From the NCBI RefSeq assembly GCF_025449335.1, contig NZ_CP104884.1:1-64000 (forward strand): a stretch of 64,000 nucleotides of DNA, written 5' to 3'. Position numbers and translations under genes: made by a program. The notes below the pieces were generated by a model. It searched no databases and was not told the DNA's origin. It saw only the letters and a program-made list of their open reading frames with translations. Source of the stretch: Bartonella sp. HY328 (GTDB lineage: Bacteria > Pseudomonadota > Alphaproteobacteria > Rhizobiales > Rhizobiaceae). Shown piece by piece: positions 62,472 through 64,000 of this stretch (positions are counted from its first letter, which is position 1; every line of letters begins with the position of its first letter).

Positions 62472-64000
62472 CTATTTTTGTGCTAAATTATAATAAACTC
62501 TAAACCCATTCCAGGTCCAATTATGGAGTTTTTTATTAAGCCCTGCGACGTAATAGCTTTGGAATATATATGCTATTGGACCATTTTCAAACATGTCACG
62601 CTGTAGCTCAAAATATAATTGTTGACGTTTTTCTCGATCTTTCTCAAATAAAGCTTGCATGACTTTTTTATTGACATCTTCATTATAATAACCAACACGC
62701 CAGCTTGGATACATGCTTTGTTTTGCATCTGGCCTATTATCAGGATTATAAAGCATACGCGAGGCATTACCATGAGCATCGGGAACGGTGGCTTGCCAAG
62801 CCATCATGGAAGTATCAAATTCACGAGCGCGCACACGGCTGAAAAGCTGGTTATTGGCCATGCGTTCAATATTTATTTTTATCCCAACTTTGCTCGCATT
62901 ATCTTGGATTGATTGAGCGATTGGCGCCGTATAGGGCAAGCTGCCAATCAGCATATTCACTTCAAATCCATTTTCATATCCAGCCTCTAACAATAAGGAT
63001 CTTGCTTTTTCAATATCGAGTTTAAAAGGTTCGCCTTGTTTTTCATCAAGTGCGCCAAAAGCACCGAGCTGCACAAAACTGGCTCTTGCTATACCAATAT
63101 CCTTGATAACAGTATCGGCAATTGCCTGATAATCGATAAGATAGCGCATTGCTAAACGCACTTTGGGATGCGAAAATGCGCGATGACCATTATTTAAATT
63201 TAAAAAAACCAATTGTGGACGCAATGTCCGTACACTATTGATTTTATTCTGGCCTGCCAAATCCCTCATATCCTCGGGGGAAAGGTCGCGGGCAACATCA
63301 ACATCACCTTTTTCAAGCAATAGTCTTTGCGTTCCAGCTTCTGTCACATGTCTAATCAGAATATTGCTTAACTTGGGTGCTTCGCCCCAATATTGATCAT
63401 TGGCTTGTAATTGTACGACTTCACTTGGGTTCCAACGTATTAATCTATAAGGACCAACACAATCCATGTGGGTAGCTAAATATTTATTACCAAAATCGCC
63501 GCTAACTTCATTTGCCAATATAGCTTGCTTATTTAAAAGAACCGAAACGCGATTGGCACCAATTGCCGTCAAAAACAAATCCAAAGGATAGGGTTTATCA
63601 AGCTTGATAACCAGTGTATATGGGTCCGTTGCAGTTACAGCTGTATCAATAGTTTCCTTTGTAAAACCATATTCGGTTAAAGTTGCAGCATTACCAAGAC
63701 CAAGTTTAATTACTCTTTGCAGTGACCATGCAAGATCATATGCGGTGGCGGGCTGTCCATCTGAAAATTTTAATGTCTTTCTTAGGTTAAATACAATCTC
63801 TAAACCATCATCGCTAAGGTGCCAGCTTTCAGCTAATGCTGGAATAACCTTAGTTTCATTGTCAGGATCAAGATTGACAAGGCTGCTGCAAATATTCATT
63901 AAAATTTCATTGGAGACCACCTCACCAATTTGGGCTGGATCAAAGGTGCTGATTGCATCAATATTCCAAGCCATGACTAAGGTATTATCGGGGGTGGCAG
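62472..64000 (-). CDS. Peptide ABC transporter substrate-binding protein, copy 2 (5' end beyond the window)
   Basis: At least 509 residues of an SBP_bac_5 receptor. The frame is open to the right edge. The residues before the first Met here (ATPDNTLV before MAWNID) align with QTPPNALI of copy 1, so the signal peptide and start lie outside the window. Motifs run in the same order as in copy 1: LAESWHLSDDGLEIVFNLRK, NAATLTEYGFTKETI, CVGPYRLIRWNPSEVV, GTQRLLLEKGDVDVARDLS and YFELQRDMFENGPIAYIFQS. It is the first visible gene of the operon; copy 1 begins 33 bp after its stop. Confidence 0.9.
   Translation of the reverse strand, partial: ATPDNTLVMAWNIDAISTFDPAQIGEVVSNEILMNICSSLVNLDPDNETKVIPALAESWHLSDDGLEIVFNLRKTLKFSDGQPATAYDLAWSLQRVIKLGLGNAATLTEYGFTKETIDTAVTATDPYTLVIKLDKPYPLDLFLTAIGANRVSVLLNKQAILANEVSGDFGNKYLATHMDCVGPYRLIRWNPSEVVQLQANDQYWGEAPKLSNILIRHVTEAGTQRLLLEKGDVDVARDLSPEDMRDLAGQNKINSVRTLRPQLVFLNLNNGHRAFSHPKVRLAMRYLIDYQAIADTVIKDIGIARASFVQLGAFGALDEKQGEPFKLDIEKARSLLLEAGYENGFEVNMLIGSLPYTAPIAQSIQDNASKVGIKINIERMANNQLFSRVRAREFDTSMMAWQATVPDAHGNASRMLYNPDNRPDAKQSMYPSWRVGYYNEDVNKKVMQALFEKDREKRQQLYFELQRDMFENGPIAYIFQSYYVAGLNKKLHNWTWNGFRVYYNLAQK

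Noticed and set aside
1..64000. tRNA, rRNA or riboswitch genes
   Set aside because: No cloverleaf with a T-arm motif, no rRNA-like conserved blocks and no recognisable riboswitch leader were found by eye.

Overview
The window is AT-rich (roughly 40% G+C by eye), densely coded DNA from an alphaproteobacterium, most likely of the order Hyphomicrobiales (Rhizobiales) near Bartonellaceae/Brucellaceae. The evidence is a repABC-type RepA/RepB pair at the left edge, a Rhizobiales-type intergenic palindrome (AGAGCGTTTTCCGAA arms) near 55.83 kb, an iron box of RirA type, two large autotransporters, and protein families typical of that order. The RepA/RepB pair suggests a secondary replicon (chromid or megaplasmid), but no repC follows it. 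No tRNA, rRNA, CRISPR array or conjugation gene was seen.

Layout. 0-2.5 kb: partition genes repA and repB with candidate partition/operator palindromes. 3-7.3 kb: a glycine-rich autotransporter with about ten tandem passenger repeats. 7.4-13.3 kb: a probable defence island, with a WYL regulator and two DUF262 (GmrS-like) proteins, the first carrying an HNH/DUF1524-like end. 13.4-17.8 kb: small membrane proteins, an orphan ABC substrate-binding protein, and an MBOAT/AlgJ-like O-acetylation pair. 17.8-21.3 kb: an unusual minus-strand operon (class III aminotransferase, FemAB/GNAT-like protein, arginase-fold protein), divergent from cycA. 23.2-25 kb: three tandem paralogues of a small secreted protein, the third decayed. 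25-33.5 kb: MFS carrier, aromatic/aspartate aminotransferase, stress-type SDR, a dead IS5-family transposase, and an amidohydrolase divergent from an amino-acid permease. 33.6-35 kb: an ApeA-like HEPN defence protein.

35-42 kb: a complete five-enzyme histidine utilisation set (hutI-hutH-hutG-hutU on minus, hutF divergent) with a HutC-like palindrome between the two units. 42-50 kb: accessory material, including small secreted or membrane proteins, a Sel1 protein, a second autotransporter and several truncated or frameshifted genes. 50-55.7 kb: an iron/siderophore module (AraC regulator, TonB receptor, RhtX-like MFS, FAD monooxygenase-like enzyme), with a TGA-N9-TCA palindrome and a 21-bp-spaced direct repeat in its control region. 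57.1-64 kb: a dipeptide/oligopeptide ABC transporter operon with two tandem substrate-binding proteins, the first running off the right edge.

The set fits a host- or gut-associated bacterium living on amino acids and peptides (hut, cycA, APC permease, dpp-like transporter, aminotransferases), with surface autotransporters, iron piracy and phage defence. The best candidates for new biology are the WYL-DUF262-DUF262 cassette, the aminotransferase/FemAB-like/arginase-like operon, and the FAD enzyme fused by gene overlap to the siderophore importer.
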